64,000 nt of DNA from Roseibium alexandrii DFL-11 (GTDB taxonomy: Bacteria; Pseudomonadota; Alphaproteobacteria; Rhizobiales; Stappiaceae): positions 4,811,703 to 4,875,702 of the forward strand of contig NZ_CM011002.1 in NCBI RefSeq assembly GCF_000158095.2, in the 5' to 3' direction. The first letter of the stretch is position 1; each line of letters starts with the position of its first letter. The notes under the pieces are model-generated. The model searched no databases, was not told the DNA's origin, and saw only the letters and a list, made by a program, of their open reading frames with translations. The position numbers and the translations under genes are program-made. Shown here one piece after another: positions 34,673-42,557 of this stretch.

Positions 34673-36187
34673 GTGAGAACTGTCGATAAAAATCAACGCT
34701 ATGGCCTGGTTTCTGAGGGGCCTGACTGGAGCCGGGAGTCGATGGGCTCGGTGGCTGCAGTGGTTGGCGGTTTTTTGCTCATCGGACTGCCGGTTGCGGG
34801 GCACATTTTAACTCCGCTGATCGCCATTCCGATGGCTCTGGTCCTCAGTGTTCTGCTCGCGAACTACGCGCCGCGCACTGCATTGATCAGCGTCATCATT
34901 GCGCTGTTGTTCCAGAATTTCTTTGTTTCAATGGTTTCGTCTAACCTGAGCGGACCGGATGAATTCAAAATCATTCGCGGATACAACTTTGTCATACTCG
35001 TATCAATTTGGTCGGCTTTCTTCGCCAGTTACTGGACCCGGTTTCGCGCACAAAACAGGTCCATCGATCTCATCATGAACCTGACCTTTGGCGCAGTTGG
35101 GCTCGTCTTTTTCTATTTTCTGATCGGTCTTGTTCAAAACCCGACCACCGCTGTCATTTACCTCCGGAACATTCTGACGCCGATCCTAATCTTCCAAATT
35201 GCCTTGATCACCTTTTGGCGGTTTGACTTTGGCCTAACGGTACCGCTCTTCATGGTCGGTACGATCTTCCTTCTAATGGGATATATCGAACTGATTTTCC
35301 GAGAGGATTGGCTCTACTTCACCGGGGGCGAAAGCTACTGGGAGCTGGACATGCGGTCGGCGCGTTTGTCACTTGAATGGGACCAGGAAGCGCGAGAAAC
35401 CGGTTTCGTCATGCTGGGCTTTCTCGATGCCTTTCGTGTCGATTTATTCAACACACCTCTGCTCGACGGATTGGACCTGAGGGTTACGCGTCTCATGGGA
35501 CCAAATATGCACGCGATCAGCTATTCCTATGCGGTGGCCTTCCTGCTTGTGTTCGCGCTGTTTCGTGGTTCGGTTATCATGGCGTTGCTGCTGTTTCCTT
35601 TGCTCGTCTTTGCAAATGCAAAAGGTGCCTTGATTCTGTTCATTTTGGTGCTCGGAGCATGGTTCGCGTTCAAGCTCTTTGGCGCACGGATGAGCCTTTG
35701 GGTCACTGGGTTTGTATTGGCACTCTATGCCGTCGCCGGAATTGTGGTCGGGCTTCAGATCGGCGACTTCCACGTCCTTGGCTTCATGGGGGGGCTTTAC
35801 AATTTTCTTGGTTTCCCCTTCGGACATGGCATCGGTGTGGGAGGCAACCTTGGCACTGACTTTTCCCAGTTGGACTGGCCAGCCTATCAGGCCGCAGGGC
35901 GCACGCCGGTCGCAATCGAGAGTGCGGTCGGAGTTCTGCTCTATCAAATGGGGCCGGCTGCGTTTTTTCTACTTGGAGTATACATCTGGCTCGGGTGGCA
36001 AACACTTAGGGTGGCTTCCTTTACCGGTGCATCTCTTCACATTGCCGCGAGTTTTGCTTTGTTAACCGTTCTTGTGAACGGAATTTTTCAGGAAGAGGCT
36101 TTATTCTCGCCACTCGCCCTCGGGCTATTGATTTCTCTAAATGGCATGGTGCTCGGCCAGGCCATCCGAAAGGGCTTCGTTCCATAG
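34673..36187 (+). CDS. O-antigen/exopolysaccharide polymerase-like membrane protein (Wzy-like)
   Basis: 504 residues from a GTG at 34673; the ribosome site is weak, so the start is uncertain. About 11-12 hydrophobic helices are seen, with a larger extracytoplasmic loop near residues 205-275 (RLSLEWDQEARETGFVMLGF) and a second loop around GFPFGHGIGVGGNLGTDFSQL. Sequence conservation in Wzy proteins is low, so the call rests on topology, loop features (G-G motif loop and E-x-A-x-G: PVAIESAVGVLLYQMG) and context beside a Wzx-like flippase and glycosyltransferases. O-antigen ligase-like function is the alternative. Confidence 0.78.
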   Translation: MRTVDKNQRYGLVSEGPDWSRESMGSVAAVVGGFLLIGLPVAGHILTPLIAIPMALVLSVLLANYAPRTALISVIIALLFQNFFVSMVSSNLSGPDEFKIIRGYNFVILVSIWSAFFASYWTRFRAQNRSIDLIMNLTFGAVGLVFFYFLIGLVQNPTTAVIYLRNILTPILIFQIALITFWRFDFGLTVPLFMVGTIFLLMGYIELIFREDWLYFTGGESYWELDMRSARLSLEWDQEARETGFVMLGFLDAFRVDLFNTPLLDGLDLRVTRLMGPNMHAISYSYAVAFLLVFALFRGSVIMALLLFPLLVFANAKGALILFILVLGAWFAFKLFGARMSLWVTGFVLALYAVAGIVVGLQIGDFHVLGFMGGLYNFLGFPFGHGIGVGGNLGTDFSQLDWPAYQAAGRTPVAIESAVGVLLYQMGPAAFFLLGVYIWLGWQTLRVASFTGASLHIAASFALLTVLVNGIFQEEALFSPLALGLLISLNGMVLGQAIRKGFVP

Positions 36188-36189
36188 GC

Positions 36190-37536
36190 ATGAAAAACCT
36201 GTTCGCCTCTTTGGCTTCGTTCGCCCTTAGGTCTGAAACTCGGGGCGTGATCGTCTCGATGATGGTCAAAGCTGCCTCTATCCTGTCGGCCTTCGCCCTC
36301 TTCACCTTGAGCGCACGCGTATTGGGAGAGGAGCAGTTCGGCCAGTTTGCGCTGTTTTTCAGTGCGGCTTCCATGGCAGCTGTTGCCTCAGCTTTCGGTC
36401 AGGAAATGCTGATCATCCGGATCTGGAACGAAAATGTTGCCGCCGGCCGCATTTCTGTTGCCAAAGGCGGGATCGTATTTGGGTTGTTGATCTCGGCGCT
36501 GGGCGCAACTCTGGGCGCCATAGTGATGGCGGGGATGGTCTATTTCTACAGCAACTGGGCGGCAGCCTTGAGCGCTGGATTGTTTGTTGCTGCTGCTGTC
36601 TTCCTTCTGTTTTTCTCCAGTCTTGCCCGGTCGATTGTCAGCATACTGGTCGGCGACGGACAAAGAGAGCTGACCGCATTGCTGTTTGCAAACGTTGTGC
36701 TCATCTTCTGTCTTGTTTTTGACTGGAGCTCGTCCGTCACATCTGTTGTCAATTTGATCGTCCTCGGAAAAGTCGTTGCGATTGCCCTGCAGGTTTTTTT
36801 CCTGACCCGAGTGCTGCGCCGAATGTACCCGGAGATATTTACAGCCAAACCGGAGTTCGCCGTTGATCGCTGGTTGCCATCTTCTACTCGGCTCTGGTTC
36901 GCCAGTATTCTGGAGTCTTCCAATCAGTATCTCGACGTCATTCTGGTTGGCTATTTGCTCGATCCGATTGCAGCGGGCGCCTATTTTGTCACAACACGCC
37001 TTGCCAACGGATTTGCGTCCGTTGCGGACGCGTTCAACATGTTTGCCATGCGGCAATTTCCGGAGCTCTATTATAAAGCGGATGAGGGCGGTTTGCTTCG
37101 GTTGCTGCAGACCCTTGCCATCCTGACAGCGCTTGCGGTTGTCGGCGGTCTTTTCGTTGTCGGTGTCGCCGGTCATTGGCTGCTGATGATCTTTGGCTCA
37201 GAATACATGGCTTACTATCATGTTCTGGTGATCCTGTGTCTCGGAAGCGCCGCAATGGCAGCAACCGGTCCTGCGGCGCCTGTCTTGATGTTAACGGGGC
37301 ATGAGGGGGCTTATCTGCGGATCGTAGCGCTCAGCGTTTTCATTCGAGTGGCTGGCTTCTTTTTGATTGTTCCAATGTTCGGGATTGTCGGTGCAGCTGC
37401 GACCACGGCTGTTTCGCTTGTTGCAATGGCCGTTCTCGTCAGCATCCGGTCACGAACAGCGACAGGCTACAATGTCACGGCAACGCGTATATTGGGCGGA
37501 TTGGCACCGGATCGTATGAACGCGAAGGAATCGTGA
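36190..37536 (+). CDS. Oligosaccharide flippase family membrane protein (Wzx-like)
   Basis: 448 residues, 12 or more hydrophobic segments. Typical polysaccharide-exporter (MOP superfamily) sequence is seen at the start (GVIVSMMVKAASILSAFALFTLSARVLGEEQFGQFALF), mid-protein (WLPSSTRLWFASILESSNQYLDVILVGYLLDPIAAGAYFVTTRLAN) and the C-terminal half (GHEGAYLRIVALSVFIRVAGFFLIVPMFGIVGAAATTAVSL). It would move lipid-linked repeat units across the inner membrane for polymerisation by the neighbouring Wzy-like protein. It starts 2 bp after that gene and ends 2 bp before the glycosyltransferase gene. Confidence 0.88.
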   Translation: MKNLFASLASFALRSETRGVIVSMMVKAASILSAFALFTLSARVLGEEQFGQFALFFSAASMAAVASAFGQEMLIIRIWNENVAAGRISVAKGGIVFGLLISALGATLGAIVMAGMVYFYSNWAAALSAGLFVAAAVFLLFFSSLARSIVSILVGDGQRELTALLFANVVLIFCLVFDWSSSVTSVVNLIVLGKVVAIALQVFFLTRVLRRMYPEIFTAKPEFAVDRWLPSSTRLWFASILESSNQYLDVILVGYLLDPIAAGAYFVTTRLANGFASVADAFNMFAMRQFPELYYKADEGGLLRLLQTLAILTALAVVGGLFVVGVAGHWLLMIFGSEYMAYYHVLVILCLGSAAMAATGPAAPVLMLTGHEGAYLRIVALSVFIRVAGFFLIVPMFGIVGAAATTAVSLVAMAVLVSIRSRTATGYNVTATRILGGLAPDRMNAKES

Positions 37537-37538
37537 GA

Positions 37539-38675
37539 ATGAGTGGGCAACGCATTCTCTTTGTCCAGACGCAGGCGGAAAATGCCGGTGCTCAGGAAGT
37601 TTCCCGTCTGCTCGGGGAGCACCTGACAAACCGAGGTCACACAGTCCGGCATCTTTTCTTTTACAAGAAGTCGGAAGATTTTTCGGCGCCACCGGACACC
37701 ATTATCGTGCGTCAGACCCGGCCGTCCATGTGGCGTTTCTTTTCTTTCTTGGGCGAGCTTTACAATGCCATCCGGGATTTCAAACCGGACTGCGTCTTTT
37801 GCTTTCAACATTTTGGAAATGTGATCGGGGCACCGATTGCCAGGCTTGCGGGCTGTCCGGTCATCGTTGCCAACCAGGTAACGGCACCCAGCTTGATCAA
37901 TCCAGTGGTTGCCCTTCTCGACAAAGGTCTCGGGATGGCCGGGATTTATGATCGGGTCACTGTGAATTCCAACTTCCTGCTCGATACCTATGGCCGCTAT
38001 CCACACCGCTATGTGTCGAGATTGGACTTAATACCGCAAGGATTTGAAACCAAAGACTGGGCGATGGACAAAGCCTCGGCACGTGAGGAACTTGGCTTGC
38101 CTAACGGTGTGCCGCTTCTCGGTGTTTCCGCACGGTTGAACCCGGCCAAGCAAATCGACAAGGTTTTAGCCATTCTTGCCAGGCAGCCGGAATGGCATTT
38201 CGCGATCGCTGGTCAAGGACCGGACTTTACGCGTTTGCAAATTGAAGCCGCTAAACTTGAAATAACGAACCGTGTTCATTTCCTGGGTGAATTTGCCCCC
38301 AGCCAGATCGGTGAATTTCTCGCCTGTCTGGACGTGTTCACATTTCCGTCTGCTGCGGAGAGTTTCGGGCTTGCAGCCATTGAAGCAGCGCAGGCGGGTG
38401 TTCCTGTTGTTGCCAACGATTTGCCGGTCTTGCAGGAAGTGCTTCAAGCCAACGGCAAACCATGTGCTCTGTTCGTTGACGTAATGGACCCCGAAGCATT
38501 TGCGAGTGCTATCGCGACGGTATTGAATAACCCGAAAGTGGCGCAGACACTTCGTGATCGAAGCGGTGATTTGAAAGAGCGGTATTCGCTGAAAGCCATG
38601 GTGGATGCGTATGAAGCCCTTGCGACTGGCAAAGACCCAGCCGCGGACAAGCATCAGGTTATGGCGGTCTCATGA
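37539..38675 (+). CDS. GT4 family glycosyltransferase
   Basis: 378 residues from the ATG at 37539 with GAAGGAA 8 nt upstream; a GTG at 37533 is possible. The N-terminal Rossmann half contains FVQTQAENAGAQEVSRLLGEHLTNRGH. The C-terminal GT-B half has VSARLNPAKQIDKVLAIL, FAIAGQGPD and FLGEFAPSQIGEFLACLDVFTFPSAAESFGLAAIEAAQAGVPVVAND with the E-x7-E nucleotide-sugar motif. It is cytoplasmic or membrane-associated and builds the exopolysaccharide repeat unit. The 4-nt ATGA overlap with the next gene indicates coupled translation. Confidence 0.9.
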   Translation: MSGQRILFVQTQAENAGAQEVSRLLGEHLTNRGHTVRHLFFYKKSEDFSAPPDTIIVRQTRPSMWRFFSFLGELYNAIRDFKPDCVFCFQHFGNVIGAPIARLAGCPVIVANQVTAPSLINPVVALLDKGLGMAGIYDRVTVNSNFLLDTYGRYPHRYVSRLDLIPQGFETKDWAMDKASAREELGLPNGVPLLGVSARLNPAKQIDKVLAILARQPEWHFAIAGQGPDFTRLQIEAAKLEITNRVHFLGEFAPSQIGEFLACLDVFTFPSAAESFGLAAIEAAQAGVPVVANDLPVLQEVLQANGKPCALFVDVMDPEAFASAIATVLNNPKVAQTLRDRSGDLKERYSLKAMVDAYEALATGKDPAADKHQVMAVS

Positions 38676-40174
38676 GGATCGGGATCGTTGTTGAAACAGA
38701 CCGGTGCCGGCGTTGGTTGTTGCATCTATCCGAGCTTTTGAAGACGTCTCAGTCAGAGGAAGTGGTGTATCAGCTGATAAAACCATCGCCTCTAGTATCC
38801 AGGGAACTGCAAACGGCCCTTCAGCTTGAGGAACGTGTTCTCGGCACAGATCCGTTCTCCTGTATGAGCGAACTGGATCCTTCGGAGCTGCCTCAGACCA
38901 GCGGAAAAGATACCGATCTTGCTTTCGATCTCACCGCTAGTGGAAGTGGCAGCAGCGGCTCCAAGACTTTTGAGGTCAGATACAACGGAGCTTGCGGTGA
39001 GGAAGCCCTGTTCTCTGCCTTGATGACCAAAGGGACGCCACTGATTGAAGTTATCGATCGGCAAGCTGGCACTGTTGCGGCCTGCGGCACCGCCTCGCTC
39101 GAAGCAGCAAGAGGTCTTGGTGGCGCAATGGACGCCGTCTTTTCGCGGGTCTCAGTTCTGATCAAGAAGGTCGTTGAAGGGTCTCACGCGCACGGCACGC
39201 CAATGAAGGCAGAGGTACTTCAAGCGGTCACGCAGAAACAGGTCCTGATCCGGATGTTGCGGGAAACGGCGGTCACACTGATCCGATCTGTCTACAGAGC
39301 GTTTTTCTACACGTCCCATTGGCGGGTTGGCTGGAGATTTACTGACGGTGAGGGCGTTGCGGGCACCCGTGACCTGAGTGGAGAGCCCTGGTACGTTCTG
39401 AAAAGCCCGCATGACACGTTCTTCGCTGATCCTTTTCCAATCGAAACTGATGGCCGGTATTATCTGTTTTTCGAAGCCCTGCCGCACGAAACCCAAAAGG
39501 GTGTCATCTCGATGGTGGAGATGACAAAAGACGGTCCGGTCGGCGAAGCTTCAACGGTTCTTGAAGAACCGTGGCATCTTTCTTATCCCTTTGTTTTTGA
39601 ACGGGATGGAGAATTCTGGATGATCCCGGAAAGCTCTTCGAACAACGAAGTTGTGCTTTATAGGGCGGCAAGATTTCCCGGCCAATGGGAGCGGCACACT
39701 GTCCTGTTGTCCGGTGTAGAAGCGGCAGATGCGACCATCATTGAGCATGAGGGACGGTTCTGGATGTTTGCCGTCACGAGAAACGGTGTTGGCGGGTATT
39801 CCGACTGTTTGAGCCTCTTTTATGCAGATGATTTGTTCGGCCCTTGGCACGCCCACCAGAAAAATCCTGTCCTAGTTGATGACCGCGCCGCACGGCCGGC
39901 AGGACGGTTCTTTTTGCAGGGCGGAGAATTGTGGCGCCCAGTTCAGGATTGCCGGAACGGCTATGGTGCGGCACTTGCCTTTGCCCGGGTCGATGAGTTA
40001 AGCCCGACAACTTTTCAGCAGTCGGTTCACGAAACGCTGATACCGGGGCCGTTGTGGCCTGGACGTAAATTTCATACTCTGAACAAGGCTGGTGATCTGG
40101 AGGTTATTGACGGGTGCACTTACCATCCAAAATCAGAACTCGCAGCGAAAATGAAAGCGTTTTTCGATAGATAG
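38672..40174 (+). CDS. GINT1-like glycosyltransferase with beta-propeller-like C-terminal domain
   Basis: 500 residues. The C-terminal 280 residues contain the five-bladed, glycosidase-like repeats (FFADPFPIETDGRYYLFFEALPHETQKGVISMVEM, SYPFVFERDGEFWMIPESSSNNEVVLYRA, ATIIEHEGRFWMFAVTR) characteristic of the glucosamine inositolphosphorylceramide transferase N-terminal-like family. The N-terminal half starts like a formyltransferase/nucleotide-binding fold (MRIGIVVETDRCRRWLLHL). It is presumed to be a glycosyltransferase of exopolysaccharide assembly, last in the plus operon; the donor and acceptor are unknown. A hydrophobic patch near 205-220 (TAVTLIRSVYRAFFYTSHW) may associate with the membrane. 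Confidence 0.8.
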   Translation: MRIGIVVETDRCRRWLLHLSELLKTSQSEEVVYQLIKPSPLVSRELQTALQLEERVLGTDPFSCMSELDPSELPQTSGKDTDLAFDLTASGSGSSGSKTFEVRYNGACGEEALFSALMTKGTPLIEVIDRQAGTVAACGTASLEAARGLGGAMDAVFSRVSVLIKKVVEGSHAHGTPMKAEVLQAVTQKQVLIRMLRETAVTLIRSVYRAFFYTSHWRVGWRFTDGEGVAGTRDLSGEPWYVLKSPHDTFFADPFPIETDGRYYLFFEALPHETQKGVISMVEMTKDGPVGEASTVLEEPWHLSYPFVFERDGEFWMIPESSSNNEVVLYRAARFPGQWERHTVLLSGVEAADATIIEHEGRFWMFAVTRNGVGGYSDCLSLFYADDLFGPWHAHQKNPVLVDDRAARPAGRFFLQGGELWRPVQDCRNGYGAALAFARVDELSPTTFQQSVHETLIPGPLWPGRKFHTLNKAGDLEVIDGCTYHPKSELAAKMKAFFDR

Positions 40175-40249
40175 AGTGCCGAGATAAAAGCTTGAGTTGC
40201 CGGCTCAACGCGGTTGATGGTTCGGCTGTAGTCGAGTTTCAAAAAGGTC

Positions 40250-40266
40250 AGGCACTGCAGGTGCCT
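40250..40266. repeat. Short inverted repeat AGGCAC-N5-GTGCCT before the caspase gene
   Basis: Perfect 6-bp arms around TGCAG lie 65 bp before the caspase-family start, after the exopolysaccharide operon. There is no U-run, so it is not a convincing terminator; it could be an operator or a chance palindrome. Confidence 0.35.
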
Positions 40267-40331
40267 ACAATTGACGTAACGTTCTTTCTCATATCAAATT
40301 ATCGGAACATATCCGTCAACGGAGGCGTGAG

Positions 40332-42512
40332 ATGGCCCTGACATTGCCGGGAAGTCTTTTCAAAAACACCATATTTCTGGCGTTTGTACTTATTCTGACC
40401 ATGTGCGGCTCCGCAGTTGGACAGGAACGGCACGCGTTGGTCATCGGAAATGCCGATTATGACAGTAAGACGCTGAATGTGCTGAAAAATCCGGCAAATG
40501 ATGCTGCGCTCGTTGCGGACAGTCTCAGATCTGCCGGGTTTACAGTGGAGCTCGTGTTGAATGCCAATCTTCGCACCATGAAACGCTCGGTGCGGGACTT
40601 TTCTGACAAACTGAAAGCAGCGCCGAAGGGCTCCTTGTCGGCATTTTATTATTCGGGGCACGGATTTGAAGCGGGTGGAAAGAATTATCTAGCGCCGCTT
40701 GAAGCGGATTTGCGGGATGAGGTTGATGCCGAGTTCGAAGCTCTTTCCGTCGACTGGGTGCTCACTGCGGTTGAGAGTTCGCATGAAGGCGCCAACATCG
40801 TCATCCTGGATGCGTGCCGTAACACAGCGCTTACACGCTCTGCGGGCGGGACGGCCGGTGGCTTCTCTCTTTTGACCAGCACGCCGCGCGGAAGCTTCAT
40901 ATCCTTTGCGACAGCCCCTGGCAGCACCGCAACAGACGGAGCTGGATTGAACAGCCCTTATACCGCTGCAATTGCCCGTGAAATGCTTGTTCCTGGCGCG
41001 TCGATTGAAACGGTCTTCAAGCGCGTTCGCCAGCAAGTGGTAGAAGCAACGGGCGGCGAACAGGTGCCTTGGGACCATTCATCCTTGACGCAAGACATTG
41101 TGCTGCTGCCTGGCGGAGCTACACAGGACACCGGGGCGCAACCGGCAGCGCCACTCAGCGCTGATGCCATTCAGGTCGAGCTGCAGTTCTGGAACGATGT
41201 CAAAGACTCCGATGATCGCCAGCAGATCCAGGCCTATCTGGACCGGTTCCCGCAAGGAGCGTTTTCTGAGCTTGCCAAGGCACGGCTGGCGCAGATTGGT
41301 TCAGGGCCGTCTGGGGACATCGAACAGTTGTTTGCCAAGATCCAGAGCCGGTCGTTGTTGGTCGAAAATCCGCAGCGCCCGCATGAGTTTTACGCCAATG
41401 CGCGTCTGCGTGAGATCAAAGGCGATTATCCTAAAGCCCGCCAAGATTACTTGAAGTATTTTGCTTTTGGGGAGCCTCAAGTGGACCCGCACGTCCGGTT
41501 CCAATCGGTGTTGAAAATCCAGGAGGGGCGGGCAGGCGCGCGCGAAGTCTATAACGCCTTTTCGCAAGGCCGGCGCGATCCAACGACACTCTTTGCCGAG
41601 ATCTTGCTGGAAGAGCGCGAGGAACGCGTTCGCCGCTTGACCGCGTTCATTGATGCATATCCGGATTTCACACCGGCCTACTACGCTCTGAGCCAGGATT
41701 TTTCTGCGGCGCGGGTTGGTCAGCAATCGCTCGCCGACAAGACGCAGGAACTGGAGCTGTTGCAGAAATTTCAGGAACGCGTCGATGAAGGACGGTTCTT
41801 GAGGTACTTCATTGACCAGCAGATGGCGGCCCAATGGCAGGAAGATGCCAAGACACGCTTGGCCGCTTTGTCGGTCATGAACACCGCCGCCCTCAGCAAT
41901 CCGGTTAAAATCAATGCCATGCGCAGCAATCAGGGATGGATGATCAATCTGGCGATCGCCGACCGCACGCAAGAGATCTTCGTCAAACTGCCGGATCAGG
42001 ATTTCAAGTCGACCGGTTTCATGGCGAATTCCATGGATCCAACGACTGGCCGGCCGATCGCTTATCCGATGATCGAGCTCCCCGGGAACGCTGGCGAAAT
42101 GGATATTGCGGTCAAATACACCGACATTCGCGGCGAAGAACAGGGACCATTCCAGATCAAGTTCAGTCCGGGCCTCGCCCTCATCGCAGGGCAAAAAGAT
42201 ATCTTGGAACGGATGCCGAATGGTTGGCTCAGCTACCGGGACTATGACGGCAAGCGGCTGGTCTATTTCACCCATTTGATCAGTTACCGGTGCGCCATTG
42301 ATGAAGTGCGTTATGGATTGGATACGGATGCGCCGGATCAGACGTTTGAGATCGGTGCTTGCGATCCTGACAATCCGCATGCAATCCCTTCCAGCGGGCC
42401 TGGGTCGACCGTTCATGCGACCATTCCGAAGCCGACGCAGTTCATATCTGTGCAGTTGACTTATGCCGATGGCACGCAATCAGAAGTCCAACGATTTGAT
42501 GCACCGAACTAA
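40332..42512 (+). CDS. Secreted caspase-family (C14, orthocaspase-like) protein
   Basis: 726 residues. A signal peptide or N-terminal anchor covers about 1-30. The p20-like caspase domain (about 32-260) starts RHALVIGNADYDSKTLNVLKNPANDAALVADSLRSAGF, with the catalytic dyad His110 (YYSGHGFE) and Cys162 (ILDACRNT), both intact. A short helical repeat at about 284-318 (QFWNDVKDSDDRQQIQAYLDRFPQGAFSELA), often found in bacterial caspase-like proteins, is followed by a TPR-like helical region and a beta-rich C-terminus. Orthocaspases cut after Arg/Lys; targets here are unknown. It leads a collinear block with an adenylate cyclase, an exported protein and a kinase/phosphodiesterase pair. Confidence 0.9.
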   Translation: MALTLPGSLFKNTIFLAFVLILTMCGSAVGQERHALVIGNADYDSKTLNVLKNPANDAALVADSLRSAGFTVELVLNANLRTMKRSVRDFSDKLKAAPKGSLSAFYYSGHGFEAGGKNYLAPLEADLRDEVDAEFEALSVDWVLTAVESSHEGANIVILDACRNTALTRSAGGTAGGFSLLTSTPRGSFISFATAPGSTATDGAGLNSPYTAAIAREMLVPGASIETVFKRVRQQVVEATGGEQVPWDHSSLTQDIVLLPGGATQDTGAQPAAPLSADAIQVELQFWNDVKDSDDRQQIQAYLDRFPQGAFSELAKARLAQIGSGPSGDIEQLFAKIQSRSLLVENPQRPHEFYANARLREIKGDYPKARQDYLKYFAFGEPQVDPHVRFQSVLKIQEGRAGAREVYNAFSQGRRDPTTLFAEILLEEREERVRRLTAFIDAYPDFTPAYYALSQDFSAARVGQQSLADKTQELELLQKFQERVDEGRFLRYFIDQQMAAQWQEDAKTRLAALSVMNTAALSNPVKINAMRSNQGWMINLAIADRTQEIFVKLPDQDFKSTGFMANSMDPTTGRPIAYPMIELPGNAGEMDIAVKYTDIRGEEQGPFQIKFSPGLALIAGQKDILERMPNGWLSYRDYDGKRLVYFTHLISYRCAIDEVRYGLDTDAPDQTFEIGACDPDNPHAIPSSGPGSTVHATIPKPTQFISVQLTYADGTQSEVQRFDAPN

Positions 42513-42557
42513 GGTGTTCTCAGCTGTCGACTGGCAAAACACATTTGGCGGCGCGCG

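Noticed and set aside
40250..40266. AGGCAC-TGCAG-GTGCCT as a terminator of the exopolysaccharide operon
   Set aside because: The stem is only 6 bp and no U-run follows on either strand, so it is listed only as a repeat.
41301..42479. Minus-strand open frame of 392 codons inside the caspase-family gene
   Set aside because: Shadow frame caused by high GC at third positions; the plus frame has the intact caspase dyad and signal peptide.
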